A DNA stretch of 64,000 nt, taken from the NCBI GenBank assembly GCA_042408595.1, contig JBHOQX010000025.1, positions 124,001 through 188,000 of the forward strand, read 5' to 3'. Origin of the DNA: JBHOQX01 sp042408595. Its GTDB lineage: Bacteria; Chloroflexota; Chloroflexia; Chloroflexales; Roseiflexaceae. Shown here one piece after another: positions 42,848 through 50,643 of this stretch; positions within the stretch are counted from its first letter, which is position 1; each line of letters starts with the position of its first letter. A program made the translations under genes and the position numbers. Under the pieces are notes generated by a model that was not told where the DNA came from, did not search any database, and saw only the letters and a list, made by a program, of their open reading frames with translations.

Positions 42848-44005
42848 TCACCGGGCGTTCGTCTTTCGCCCTTCATCCCTTGTCACCAACCGAAAGACCT
42901 CCACGGTCTCAGCGGCGATCGCCGGCCAGGCGAAGCGCCCGGCGACCCGCAGCGCGCTGGCGCCGAGGGCGTCGCGCTCCGCGCAGGCCAGCGCACGGCG
43001 CAGCGCATCGGCCAGGGCCGCGTCGTCGCCGGGCGCGAACAGCCAGCCTTCGTGCCCGTCGCGCACCAACTCGGCCACCGGGCCGAACGCCGGCGCGACG
43101 ACCGGGCGGGCATACGACAGCGCCCAGAGCAGGATACCACTCGTCAGCAACTCGCGGTACGGCAGAACGACCGCGTCGGCGGCGGCGAGCCAGACCGGCA
43201 GCTCGGCGTCCGGCACGAAGCCGGGGCGCAGCACGACCCCTGGCACCTCTGCTGCGCGGCGGGCGAGCCGCGCGGCGTACTCGGGGAACTTGGCCTGCCC
43301 GCCGATCAGCAGCGTGCCGCGCTCCTGCGCCGGCAGCCGGGCGAAGGCCTCGATCAACCCCTCGATGTTTTTGTAGGGCCGCAGCGTGCCGAAGTTCAGC
43401 CAGACCGGCCCGGCGACCGGCAGCCCCAGCGCGGCGCGGCTGGCGGCCCGGTCGCGCGGCGGGCCACGCAGGCCGATATAGCTGCCATGGGGAATGACGG
43501 CCGTGCGCGGCAGCCGGCCGTACCGATCCTGGAGCATCCGCCGGGCGGCCTGGCTGTGGGCGATGACCGCGTCGCTCTGGCGCAACACCAGGCGATAGGC
43601 GGCGTAGGCCCAGGCGGGGTGGCGCGCCTCGTGCGGCGCCAGGTTGTGCGCCGTCCATACGATCCGAACGCCCCGCCGCCGCAGCGCGGCCAGCACCCCG
43701 GCGAACCCGAGGGTGCGGGCGACGGTCGCCGGCGCGCCGGGGCGCTGTGTCAGCTCGTCGAAGAAGTGCAGGTGCAACAGCCGTGGTCCGCGCCCGGCCA
43801 GCAGCTCCGGCAGCGCCGCCCGCGGCCGGATGCGCCGCACCCTGACACCGAGCGTCGCCATCGGCCGGTAGAGCTCGTCCAGGTAGGGGCTGGTGGGCAA
43901 TTGCGGCGGAAGCGGGTAGATTGTGAGTGCTACATTCAGCGTTGAGAGTTTGGCGTGGTACAGCTTCGTCAAAAGCAGGGGTCCGGCGGGGCAAATCCCC
44001 GTCAA
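42848..44005 (-). CDS. Glycosyltransferase family 4
   Basis: 385 residues. VALTIYPLPPQLPTSPYLDELYRPM, LLHLHFFDELTQ, TAHNLAPHEARHP and FGTLRPYKNIEGLIEAF fit GT4 enzymes of the GumH/beta-mannosyltransferase type, with LPYRELLTSGILLWALSYARPVVAP at the donor site. No ATG is available. The TTG at 44005 forms a TTGA overlap with the udk stop, which favours this start. The C-terminal VTRDEGRKTNAR is encoded by an island (TTCGTCTTTCGCCCTTCATC). Confidence 0.82.
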   Translation of the reverse strand: MTGICPAGPLLLTKLYHAKLSTLNVALTIYPLPPQLPTSPYLDELYRPMATLGVRVRRIRPRAALPELLAGRGPRLLHLHFFDELTQRPGAPATVARTLGFAGVLAALRRRGVRIVWTAHNLAPHEARHPAWAYAAYRLVLRQSDAVIAHSQAARRMLQDRYGRLPRTAVIPHGSYIGLRGPPRDRAASRAALGLPVAGPVWLNFGTLRPYKNIEGLIEAFARLPAQERGTLLIGGQAKFPEYAARLARRAAEVPGVVLRPGFVPDAELPVWLAAADAVVLPYRELLTSGILLWALSYARPVVAPAFGPVAELVRDGHEGWLFAPGDDAALADALRRALACAERDALGASALRVAGRFAWPAIAAETVEVFRLVTRDEGRKTNAR

Positions 44006-44682
44006 ACCTCGCCCCCCGTGTTGCGTTTCATAACGCCATGCTGCACACTGAGCTTAGCGCTCAACAGGGCCTCGATCCGCGCCACGACCATATCGATCGC
44101 GATCGGGTTGCGCCCACCGAGCGGGATGATCAGGTCGGCATAGCGCTTCGACGGCTCGACGAACTCCAGGTGCATCGGCCGCACCGTCCGCAGATACTGC
44201 TCCGTGACCGACTCGACCGAGCGGCCACGCTCCTGCACATCGCGCCGCAGCCGTCGAATGAAGCGCAGGTCGCTCTCGGTGTCCACAAACAGTTTCACGT
44301 CCATCCGCTCGCGCAGCGCGGCGTCGGCGAACAGCAGGATCCCTTCCAGCAGAATCACCGGGTGCGGCAGGAGGCGGCGAGTTTCCGGCAGCCGCACGTA
44401 GCTGGCGAAGTCGTAGGTCGGCACATCCACCGCCTCGCCGCGGATCAGCGCGTCCAGGTGCGCCAGAAACAATGCGTTGTCCAGCGCGTCCGGGTGGTCG
44501 AAATTGAACTGGGCGCGCTCGACCAGCGGCAGGTGCGACAGGTCACGATAGTACCAGTCGTGCTGCAGAAAGGCGATCCGGTCGCGCCCGACCCGTTCGA
44601 GGATCGCGTTCGAGACCGTCGTCTTGCCCGAGCCGCTCCCGCCCGCCACACCGATGACGAGCGGCCGTGCGCCGCGTTCCAT
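44002..44682 (-). CDS. udk: Uridine kinase
   Basis: 226 residues from ATG 44682. It phosphorylates uridine and cytidine for pyrimidine salvage. P-loop GVAGGSGSGKTT, FLQHDWYYRDLSHLP, FDHPDALDN, YDFASYVR and ILLEGILLFADAALRE are the family motifs. It stands at the head of the glycan cluster with a 4-nt overlap to the GT4 gene, which may link UTP supply to sugar-nucleotide synthesis (inference). Confidence 0.93.
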   Translation of the reverse strand: MERGARPLVIGVAGGSGSGKTTVSNAILERVGRDRIAFLQHDWYYRDLSHLPLVERAQFNFDHPDALDNALFLAHLDALIRGEAVDVPTYDFASYVRLPETRRLLPHPVILLEGILLFADAALRERMDVKLFVDTESDLRFIRRLRRDVQERGRSVESVTEQYLRTVRPMHLEFVEPSKRYADLIIPLGGRNPIAIDMVVARIEALLSAKLSVQHGVMKRNTGGEV

Positions 44683-44826
44683 AAGCCGTTGTGGTTCCGT
44701 GACGCCCGGCCCTGGCGAAGGGCGGATGGCCACGGACCGCCGCGTATGAGCGCACTCCCGTGCGCCCTGGTTCGTCCAGATCGCTGCCCGCCGAATCATA
44801 CCACACGCGGCGGGGCGGGCGCGTGG

Positions 44827-44832
44827 TACAAT
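44827..44832 (+). promoter_or_regulatory. Extended -10 promoter of the small 113-residue ORF
   Basis: TGG followed by TACAAT, 46 bp before the GTG start at 44878. Divergent from udk. Confidence 0.55.
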
Positions 44833-44877
44833 ACGGCCCTCGACAGGAGCGCGGCCGCGGAGCGGCAGGAGGCGAGC

Positions 44878-45219
44878 GTGGAGGCTCAACGCGATACGCC
44901 GGCGGGCGAGGGCTGGCTGCGCCGCGTCGCGCGGGCCGTGAGCCGCCGCGCCGCCGAATGGGCGACGCTAGGGGACGCCGCGCCGGAGCAATGGAAGGGG
45001 CGAACCATGGTGACTGGCGACCAGATCGTCGAGTACTTCGAGCGGGTGATCGCCGAGGATAAGCTGTCGGGCAACGCCCAGGGCCTGAAAAACGCCCAGA
45101 TCGCCGCCGGCTACCTGATGAAGGCAGCCGAGTACGCCGGCGACAAGGAGACCGCGCGCCGGCTGCACATCCTCGCCGCCCGCGCCGCTAACTACCACGA
45201 GGAGCTGACCGGGAATTGA
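44878..45219 (+). CDS. Conserved-looking small protein of unknown function
   Basis: 113 residues from GTG 44878, chosen because AGGAGG lies 5 nt upstream and an extended -10 lies 46 bp upstream. ATG 45007 would give a 70-residue protein. The C-terminal part (VTGDQIVEYFERVIAEDKLSGNAQGLKNAQIAAGYLMKAAEYAGDKETARRLHILAARAANYHEEL) is helical and TPR-like in rhythm. The N-terminal 40 residues are Arg/Ala-rich. I do not recognise the family. Confidence 0.7.
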   Translation: MEAQRDTPAGEGWLRRVARAVSRRAAEWATLGDAAPEQWKGRTMVTGDQIVEYFERVIAEDKLSGNAQGLKNAQIAAGYLMKAAEYAGDKETARRLHILAARAANYHEELTGN

Positions 45220-45227
45220 TACGCTTC

Positions 45228-45312
45228 AGACAGGCAGATATCAGACGGCCTGAACATTGCCTTTCGATGGTCTGATCGTCTGCCCGTCTGCCCGTCTGGC
45301 CGCCTCCCGACC
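45228..45312. repeat. Low-complexity island (CAGACAGGCAGA and GTCTGCCCGTCTGCC words)
   Basis: CAGACAGGCAGATATCAGACGG, then in inverted sense GGTCTGATCGTCTGCCCG and TCTGCCCGTCTGGCCGCC. Occupies the gap before ilvA. A CCGGACAGGCAGACGGGCAG block at 38145-38165 is the same family. Confidence 0.65.
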
Positions 45313-45322
45313 ATCTACAGTT

Positions 45323-46555
45323 ATGACCGTCACCCTGGCCGATATTCAGGCGGCGCGCCGCACCCTGCGCGACGTGATCATCGCGACGCCCATCCTGCCC
45401 GATGAGCGCCTCTCCGAGGAGCTGAACACGCGTGTGTTTCTCAAGGCCGAATGCACGCAGCGCAGCGGCTCGTTCAAGGTGCGCGGCGCATACAACAAGA
45501 TCGCCCGACTCGCCCCGGAGGAGCGCGCCCGCGGCGTGATCACCCACTCCGCCGGCAACCACGCCCAGGGGGTCGCGCTCGCCGCCCGGCTGCACGGCAT
45601 CCCCGCCGTGATCGTGATGCCGGAGCGCGCCCCGCTGACCAAAGTCACCGCCACGCGCCGCCTCGGCGCGGAGGTCGTGCTCTCCGGCGCGACGTTCGAT
45701 GACGCCGGGGCCCGCGCCCGCGAGATCCAGGAGGCGCGCGGGCTGACCTACGTCCACGCCTTCAACGACGAGCGGGTGATCGCCGGGCAGGGCACGCTTG
45801 GGCTGGAGATCGTCGAGGCGCTGCCCGATCTGTCGCTGGTCATCGTGCCGATCGGCGGCGGTGGGCTGATCAGCGGGATCGCTATCGCCGTCAAAGGGCT
45901 GTTGCCGGATGTACGGATCGTCGGGGTGCAGGCCGCCGGGTGCGCCCCGGTGATCCCATCGCTGGCGGCGGGCGAGCCGGTGGCCGTCAGCGGCATCCGC
46001 ACGATCGCCGATGGCATCGCCGTCAAGCGACCTGGCGACCTGACGCTGCCGATCATCCGCGAGTTGGTGGATGAGATCGTGACCGTGGACGATGACGAGA
46101 TCGCCCGCGCGATCGCCCATGCGGTACAGAACGATCACCTGGTCGTCGAGGGGGCCGGGGCGGCCGGCCTGGCCGCGCTGCTGGCCGGCAAGGTCGCCCC
46201 CCGCACGGGCGAGACGGTCTGCGTTCCGCTGTGCGGCGGCAACATCGATGGCAATCTGCTGGTGCGGGTGATCGAGCAGGTGCTGGTCAAGCAGGGGCGC
46301 TACATTCTGGTCAAGACGACCATGGATGACCGGCCCGGCAACCTCGCGCCGCTGCTCAATCATGTCGCGGCGGCCGGCGCGAACGTGATCGACATCTTCC
46401 ACCGCCGCGCCGTCTGGCTCGCCCCGGTTGATCGCGTCGGCATCGAGATGGTGCTGGAGGTGCGCGACGAAGAGCACGGCCGCGAAGTCATCCAGCGCCT
46501 GGCCGCCGCCGGCTACCCGGTCGAGCGCGAGGGGCAGGGGCTGTGGCCGGTATGA
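45323..46555 (+). CDS. ilvA: Threonine ammonia-lyase (biosynthetic/catabolic PLP type with ACT domain)
   Basis: 410 residues from ATG 45323. It deaminates threonine to 2-oxobutanoate for isoleucine synthesis or degradation. PLP Lys is in RSGSFKVRGAYNK, the phosphate loop is GGGGLISG, and SAGNHAQGVA and AGAAGLAALL are conserved. A C-terminal ACT-like domain (VKTTMDDRPGNLAPLLNHVAAAGANVIDIFHRR) suggests allosteric control. Length fits the 400-residue single-ACT form (IlvA/TdcB hybrid type). hutI follows closely. Confidence 0.94.
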   Translation: MTVTLADIQAARRTLRDVIIATPILPDERLSEELNTRVFLKAECTQRSGSFKVRGAYNKIARLAPEERARGVITHSAGNHAQGVALAARLHGIPAVIVMPERAPLTKVTATRRLGAEVVLSGATFDDAGARAREIQEARGLTYVHAFNDERVIAGQGTLGLEIVEALPDLSLVIVPIGGGGLISGIAIAVKGLLPDVRIVGVQAAGCAPVIPSLAAGEPVAVSGIRTIADGIAVKRPGDLTLPIIRELVDEIVTVDDDEIARAIAHAVQNDHLVVEGAGAAGLAALLAGKVAPRTGETVCVPLCGGNIDGNLLVRVIEQVLVKQGRYILVKTTMDDRPGNLAPLLNHVAAAGANVIDIFHRRAVWLAPVDRVGIEMVLEVRDEEHGREVIQRLAAAGYPVEREGQGLWPV

Positions 46556-46650
46556 CACCGCCGGCGCACAGGACTGACGTGCCCGTGAGCAAGACCTCAG
46601 CGGCCCGCTCGCGGGCGAAGGCGCCCTCTGGGCCGACACAGCAGCCGCCG

Positions 46651-47931
46651 ATGAACGCCGACCTGCTCATCCTACACGCCGCTCAATTGGTGACGGTCGC
46701 CGCGCCCGACGGGCCGAAGCGTGGTCCGGCCATGCGCGCGATCGGGATCATCCCCGACGGCGCGCTGGCGGCGGCCGGCGGCCAGATCGTCGCCGTCGGG
46801 CCGACCGCCGCGGTGCGCGCCCGCTTCCCCGACGCGCAGCAGGTGATCGACGCCAGCGGCCGTGCGGTCGTCCCCGGCTTTGTCGATGCCCATACCCACG
46901 TCGTCTTCGCCGGCGACCGGGTGGACGAGTTCGAGCGGCGGCTGGAGGGCGCGACCTACCAGGAGATCATGGCCGCCGGGGGCGGCATTATGTCAACCGT
47001 TCGGGCGGTGCGCGTCGCGAGCGAGGAGCAGCTCGCCACCGAGAGCGCCGCCCGCCTGCGGGCCATGCTCGCCCACGGCACGACCACCGCCGAAGCCAAG
47101 ACCGGCTACGGCCTGACGACCGCCGCCGAGCTGAAGTTGTTGCGCGTCATCCGGCGGCTCGGCGCGGCGCAGCCGGTGGAGCTCGCGCCGACGTTTCTCG
47201 GCGCGCACGCCGTGCCGGAGGAGTACGCAGGCCGCGCGGACGCCTACCTGGACCTGGTGATCGGCGACATGCTGCCGGCGGTCGAGGCCGAGTGCCGCGC
47301 GCATGGACTCCCGCCGCCGTTTGTCGATATCTTCTGCGACGAGGGGGCGTTCACCGCCGCCCACTTGGAGCGGCTGCTCGGCGCGGCACGGGCGCGCGGC
47401 TTTCCGCTCAAGGCGCACGTTGACGAATTCGCCGCGCTCGGCGGGACGCCCGTCGCCGCCGCCCTCGGCGCGACCTCGGTCGATCACCTGATCGCCAGCG
47501 GCGAGGCCGACATAGCCTCGCTGCGCGCGCATCCCGCCACCATCCCCACGCTGATGCCGGCCACGCCGTTCGGCCTCGGCCTGGGGCGCTACGCTCCCGC
47601 CCGGCGCATGATCGACACCTACGGCCTGGCGGTGGCGCTCGGCTCGGACCTCAACCCCGGCACCTGCTGGTGCCCGGCGATGCCGTTCGCCATGGCGCTC
47701 GCCTGCCGCGGCATGGGCCTTACCCCCGCCGAGGCGCTCGCCGCCGCCACGATCAACGCCGCCCATGCCATCGGCCGCGGCGACCGGGTGGGCAGCCTGG
47801 AGCCGGGCAAGCAGGCCGACGTCGTCATCCTCAGTGTGCCGGATTACCGCCACCTGGCCTACCGCGTCGGCGACAACCTGGTCGCGGCGGTGATCAAACG
47901 GGGCCAGGTCGTGGTCGCTACCCTCGGTTGA
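46651..47931 (+). CDS. hutI: Imidazolonepropionase
   Basis: 426 residues from ATG 46651. It hydrolyses imidazolonepropionate to N-formimino-glutamate, the third step of histidine breakdown. Metal motif VDAHTHVVFAGDR, then GGGIMSTVRAVR, TTTAEAKTGYGL, LKAHVDEFAALGG and GSDLNPGTCWCPAMP are diagnostic. An in-frame ATG at 46552 overlaps the ilvA stop (ATGA) and would add 33 residues without family similarity. No other hut gene is present in the window. Confidence 0.95.
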   Translation: MNADLLILHAAQLVTVAAPDGPKRGPAMRAIGIIPDGALAAAGGQIVAVGPTAAVRARFPDAQQVIDASGRAVVPGFVDAHTHVVFAGDRVDEFERRLEGATYQEIMAAGGGIMSTVRAVRVASEEQLATESAARLRAMLAHGTTTAEAKTGYGLTTAAELKLLRVIRRLGAAQPVELAPTFLGAHAVPEEYAGRADAYLDLVIGDMLPAVEAECRAHGLPPPFVDIFCDEGAFTAAHLERLLGAARARGFPLKAHVDEFAALGGTPVAAALGATSVDHLIASGEADIASLRAHPATIPTLMPATPFGLGLGRYAPARRMIDTYGLAVALGSDLNPGTCWCPAMPFAMALACRGMGLTPAEALAAATINAAHAIGRGDRVGSLEPGKQADVVILSVPDYRHLAYRVGDNLVAAVIKRGQVVVATLG

Positions 47932-47985
47932 CAGGCTGCGCGCGGTATGCCCTCTCCACCGAGAACCCCGGATGCCTCGATATGG

Positions 47986-47991
47986 TACAAT
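47986..47991 (+). promoter_or_regulatory. Extended -10 promoter upstream of a short ORF and the GT-C genes
   Basis: ATATGG then TACAAT then GCG, identical over 13 bp to the PBP1A promoter element on the other strand at 24.67 kb. Confidence 0.5.
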
Positions 47992-48018
47992 GCGCGCCAC
48001 GTCGGCGCGGCATCGGCG

Positions 48019-48174
48019 ATGAGCACACCCATGACGGAATCAGCGCCATCAATCTATTTCGCCGCTACCGAGCGCAGCATCGGCTCAGACAAGGTGTTGA
48101 ACACCATCCGGCACAATAGTAGCGCCGATCCGGCGAACCGGTATCGCGACCAGTTGAGCTCGCAGGCGGTCTGA
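48019..48174 (+). CDS. Possible small protein, 51 residues
   Basis: MSTPMTESAPSIYFAATERS at the N-terminus, ending YRDQLSSQAV. It begins 28 bp after the extended -10 at 47986 and ends 6 bp before the first GT-C gene. No ribosome site is evident and no family is recognised. The residue composition (Ser, Ile, Asn) is less skewed than random frames here, which favours a real gene. Confidence 0.4.
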   Translation: MSTPMTESAPSIYFAATERSIGSDKVLNTIRHNSSADPANRYRDQLSSQAV

Positions 48175-48180
48175 GCGGCT

Positions 48181-50643
48181 GTGGCTGATACTGGTCACGT
48201 GATGCGAACCCGCGAATCTCGAGCCGGTGTGACTGTCGCAGAACTCCTGACCCGAGCGCGCAGCCGCCTTGGGAGGCCGCTGCTGGTCGCCCTGCTCGCC
48301 GGCCTGGCGCTCCGCCTCCTACTCTGGGGGCGGCTGCCGCGCACCCGCCTGATCTCCGACGAAGGCGAGTACCTCTCGGCGGCGAGCTGGCTGGCCGGCG
48401 GGCGCGGCTTCGCCTGGTACCTCGACTACCTCTGGACGCGCGCGCCGGTCTATCCACTATTTGTCGCCGCGCACCTGCGGCTCACCGGGGGCACGCCCAC
48501 CGCCGTCTTTGTGACACAGACGCTGCTCGGCCTGCTCAATGTCGCGCTGGTCTACGTGTTGGCGCGCCGATTGGTCGCCAGCGTGGGCGCGCCGCGCCGC
48601 CTCCACTCCGTGCCGTTCATCGCCGCGCTCGGCATGGCCCTCTTCTGGCCACTGGCGATCTACGCCCAGGTGCTGCTGTCGGAGACGCTCTACCTTTCGC
48701 TGCTGCTGGCGGGCTTTCTGGCGCTGTGCCGCGCCGCGGATGGAAGCCGGCGCTGGGCGCTCGCGGCCGGCCTTGTCCTGGGCCTCGCCACCCTCACTCG
48801 CAGCCTGACGCTCGGGTTCCTGCCCGTCGCGGCGGGGTGGCTGTTGTTTCAGGAGCCGGGAGCCCGACTCCAATCTGCAATCTGCAATCGTCCACTGCCC
48901 GCCGTCCACCGTTTGCGTGTCAAGCGCTCCGTCCGGCATCCTCGGTCCGCGATCATCTTCCTGCTGGCTGCGGCGCTGGTCGTCCTCCCGTGGACGGCCT
49001 ACAACTCGCGGCTGTTCGGCGGGCCGGTGCTGGTGGACACCAGCGGGGCGTTCAATCTACTGCTCGGCGCGCGCACCGCCTACGACGGCACCCGCCGCGA
49101 CGCCGCCACGCGCGACTTTGTGCTGGGGCTGTTCCCCGGCCAGCCGCCGGCCGCCGCGCCGCCGCACTGCGCGCCGTACCCCGGCCCGCTTCCGTCGCAG
49201 GCCGCCCGCCAGGCGGCGATGACCCGCGAGGCCGCCTGCCTGCTCGCCGCCACGCCGGGCGCGTTCGTCCGGAAATCGCTCGCCGAGTTGATCGACCTGT
49301 TCCAGATCAACTACAGCGGCGATGAGCGCTTCACCGATGGCTTCGCCGTCGGCTGGACGCCGCCATGGCACGTGCTCGGAACCTTTCTGCTCGACGACAC
49401 CCTGTACGTCCTGGCGTTGCCGCTGGCCGTGTTCGGCTGGGGGCTGGCGCGGCGCGAGGCTGGAGATCGGGGATCGCGAGACGCGAAGTGGGAGCGGCGG
49501 GGAAGCGAGCGAAGAGATCACGAGCCCCTGGCCCCCAGCCCTCTCTCGCTCGCCCCGCATCTTCCAACCCTTGCCCCTGGCCTCATCACGCTGATCGGCC
49601 TGTGGTGGCTGTACAACCTGGCGGTCGCGCCGCTGCTCTTCGCGATCAACCGCTTTCGCCTGCCGCTGATGCCGTTCGCCTTTATTTTCGCGGCCTATGC
49701 CGCTGTCGCCCTTGTGCGAGGGGTACGGCTACAGCCGCGCGACCATCCGTGGCTCGGGCTATGCGCGGCTCTCGCGGCGCTGCTCACGGGCGTGGCGCTT
49801 GCGTCGTATCTTGGGCCATACCCCGCCAGCCTGGCCAGCACCCGTCTGGCGCTCGCGGCGCGCCCCGGCTACCTGGCCGAACGCGACATCCAGGCCGCCA
49901 TCCAGCGCGGCGACGCCGCTGCCGCCCGGGCGCGCCTCGCCGCACCGGAGGTCACGCCGCGCACCCACGCCATCGCCGGGCCGCTGCTGGACGGGCTGGA
50001 GGGCCACCCCACCGCCGGGCTGGCGCGGCTGGCCGCCACCCCGCCGGAGCTGCTCGAGCCATGGCAGGCGGCCGTCATCCGCGGCGACCTGCTGCGGTCA
50101 AGCGGCGACGAGCCCGGTGCGAAGGCCGCCTTCACCCCGGAGTATGTCGATAGCGCCAACCCGGTGCAATGGGCGTGGGACTGGCTGCATCCCGCGCCGA
50201 CGCGGCGGATCGACCTGGGCGGCAACCTCGACCTCGGCTACATCGCCGGATGCTACCTGGGTGAGCCAGAGCGCGCCGAGCGCACCACATGGCGCTGGTG
50301 CAGCGACGGCGCGCGGCTGCGCTTCCCGGCCGCGGGCGATGGCAGGCCGCTGCACCTGGCGCTCCGCGTCGATGGCCGCGGCTGGCAGGGCTTCGCCGCC
50401 ACGCCGCCGCCGGTGCAGGTCTTCGCCGGGGACCGGCTGGCCGGCGCGTTCCAGCCGGGGTTCGCCATCGACGAATATACCGTCGAGCTGCCGCCCGCCC
50501 CGCCCGGCGCGGATGTGATCATCACCCTGCGGACGCCGACCTTCATCCCCGGCGCGGCGGACTTCAACCGCCAGCAGGGCGCACAGGCCGGCCAGGCGCG
50601 ACGCCTTGGCGTCCGTCTCGATTGGGCGGAGCTGCGACCGTGA
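48181..50643 (+). CDS. GT-C membrane glycosyltransferase (GT39/ArnT-like) with C-terminal beta domain, first of three
   Basis: 820 residues from GTG 48181; ATG 48202 is an alternative. About 10 membrane helices. The first external loop holds the acidic catalytic motif RLISDEGEYLSAASWLAGGRGF, typical of enzymes using polyprenyl-phosphate sugars. After a repeat region (AARARLAAPEVTPRTHAIAG) comes a beta-rich C-terminal domain starting LDLGYIAGCYLGEPE and ending ARRLGVRLDW, shared with the next two genes. Two stretches (48865-48955 and 49455-49575) are low-complexity insertions read in frame. Confidence 0.85.
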   Translation: MADTGHVMRTRESRAGVTVAELLTRARSRLGRPLLVALLAGLALRLLLWGRLPRTRLISDEGEYLSAASWLAGGRGFAWYLDYLWTRAPVYPLFVAAHLRLTGGTPTAVFVTQTLLGLLNVALVYVLARRLVASVGAPRRLHSVPFIAALGMALFWPLAIYAQVLLSETLYLSLLLAGFLALCRAADGSRRWALAAGLVLGLATLTRSLTLGFLPVAAGWLLFQEPGARLQSAICNRPLPAVHRLRVKRSVRHPRSAIIFLLAAALVVLPWTAYNSRLFGGPVLVDTSGAFNLLLGARTAYDGTRRDAATRDFVLGLFPGQPPAAAPPHCAPYPGPLPSQAARQAAMTREAACLLAATPGAFVRKSLAELIDLFQINYSGDERFTDGFAVGWTPPWHVLGTFLLDDTLYVLALPLAVFGWGLARREAGDRGSRDAKWERRGSERRDHEPLAPSPLSLAPHLPTLAPGLITLIGLWWLYNLAVAPLLFAINRFRLPLMPFAFIFAAYAAVALVRGVRLQPRDHPWLGLCAALAALLTGVALASYLGPYPASLASTRLALAARPGYLAERDIQAAIQRGDAAAARARLAAPEVTPRTHAIAGPLLDGLEGHPTAGLARLAATPPELLEPWQAAVIRGDLLRSSGDEPGAKAAFTPEYVDSANPVQWAWDWLHPAPTRRIDLGGNLDLGYIAGCYLGEPERAERTTWRWCSDGARLRFPAAGDGRPLHLALRVDGRGWQGFAATPPPVQVFAGDRLAGAFQPGFAIDEYTVELPPAPPGADVIITLRTPTFIPGAADFNRQQGAQAGQARRLGVRLDWAELRP

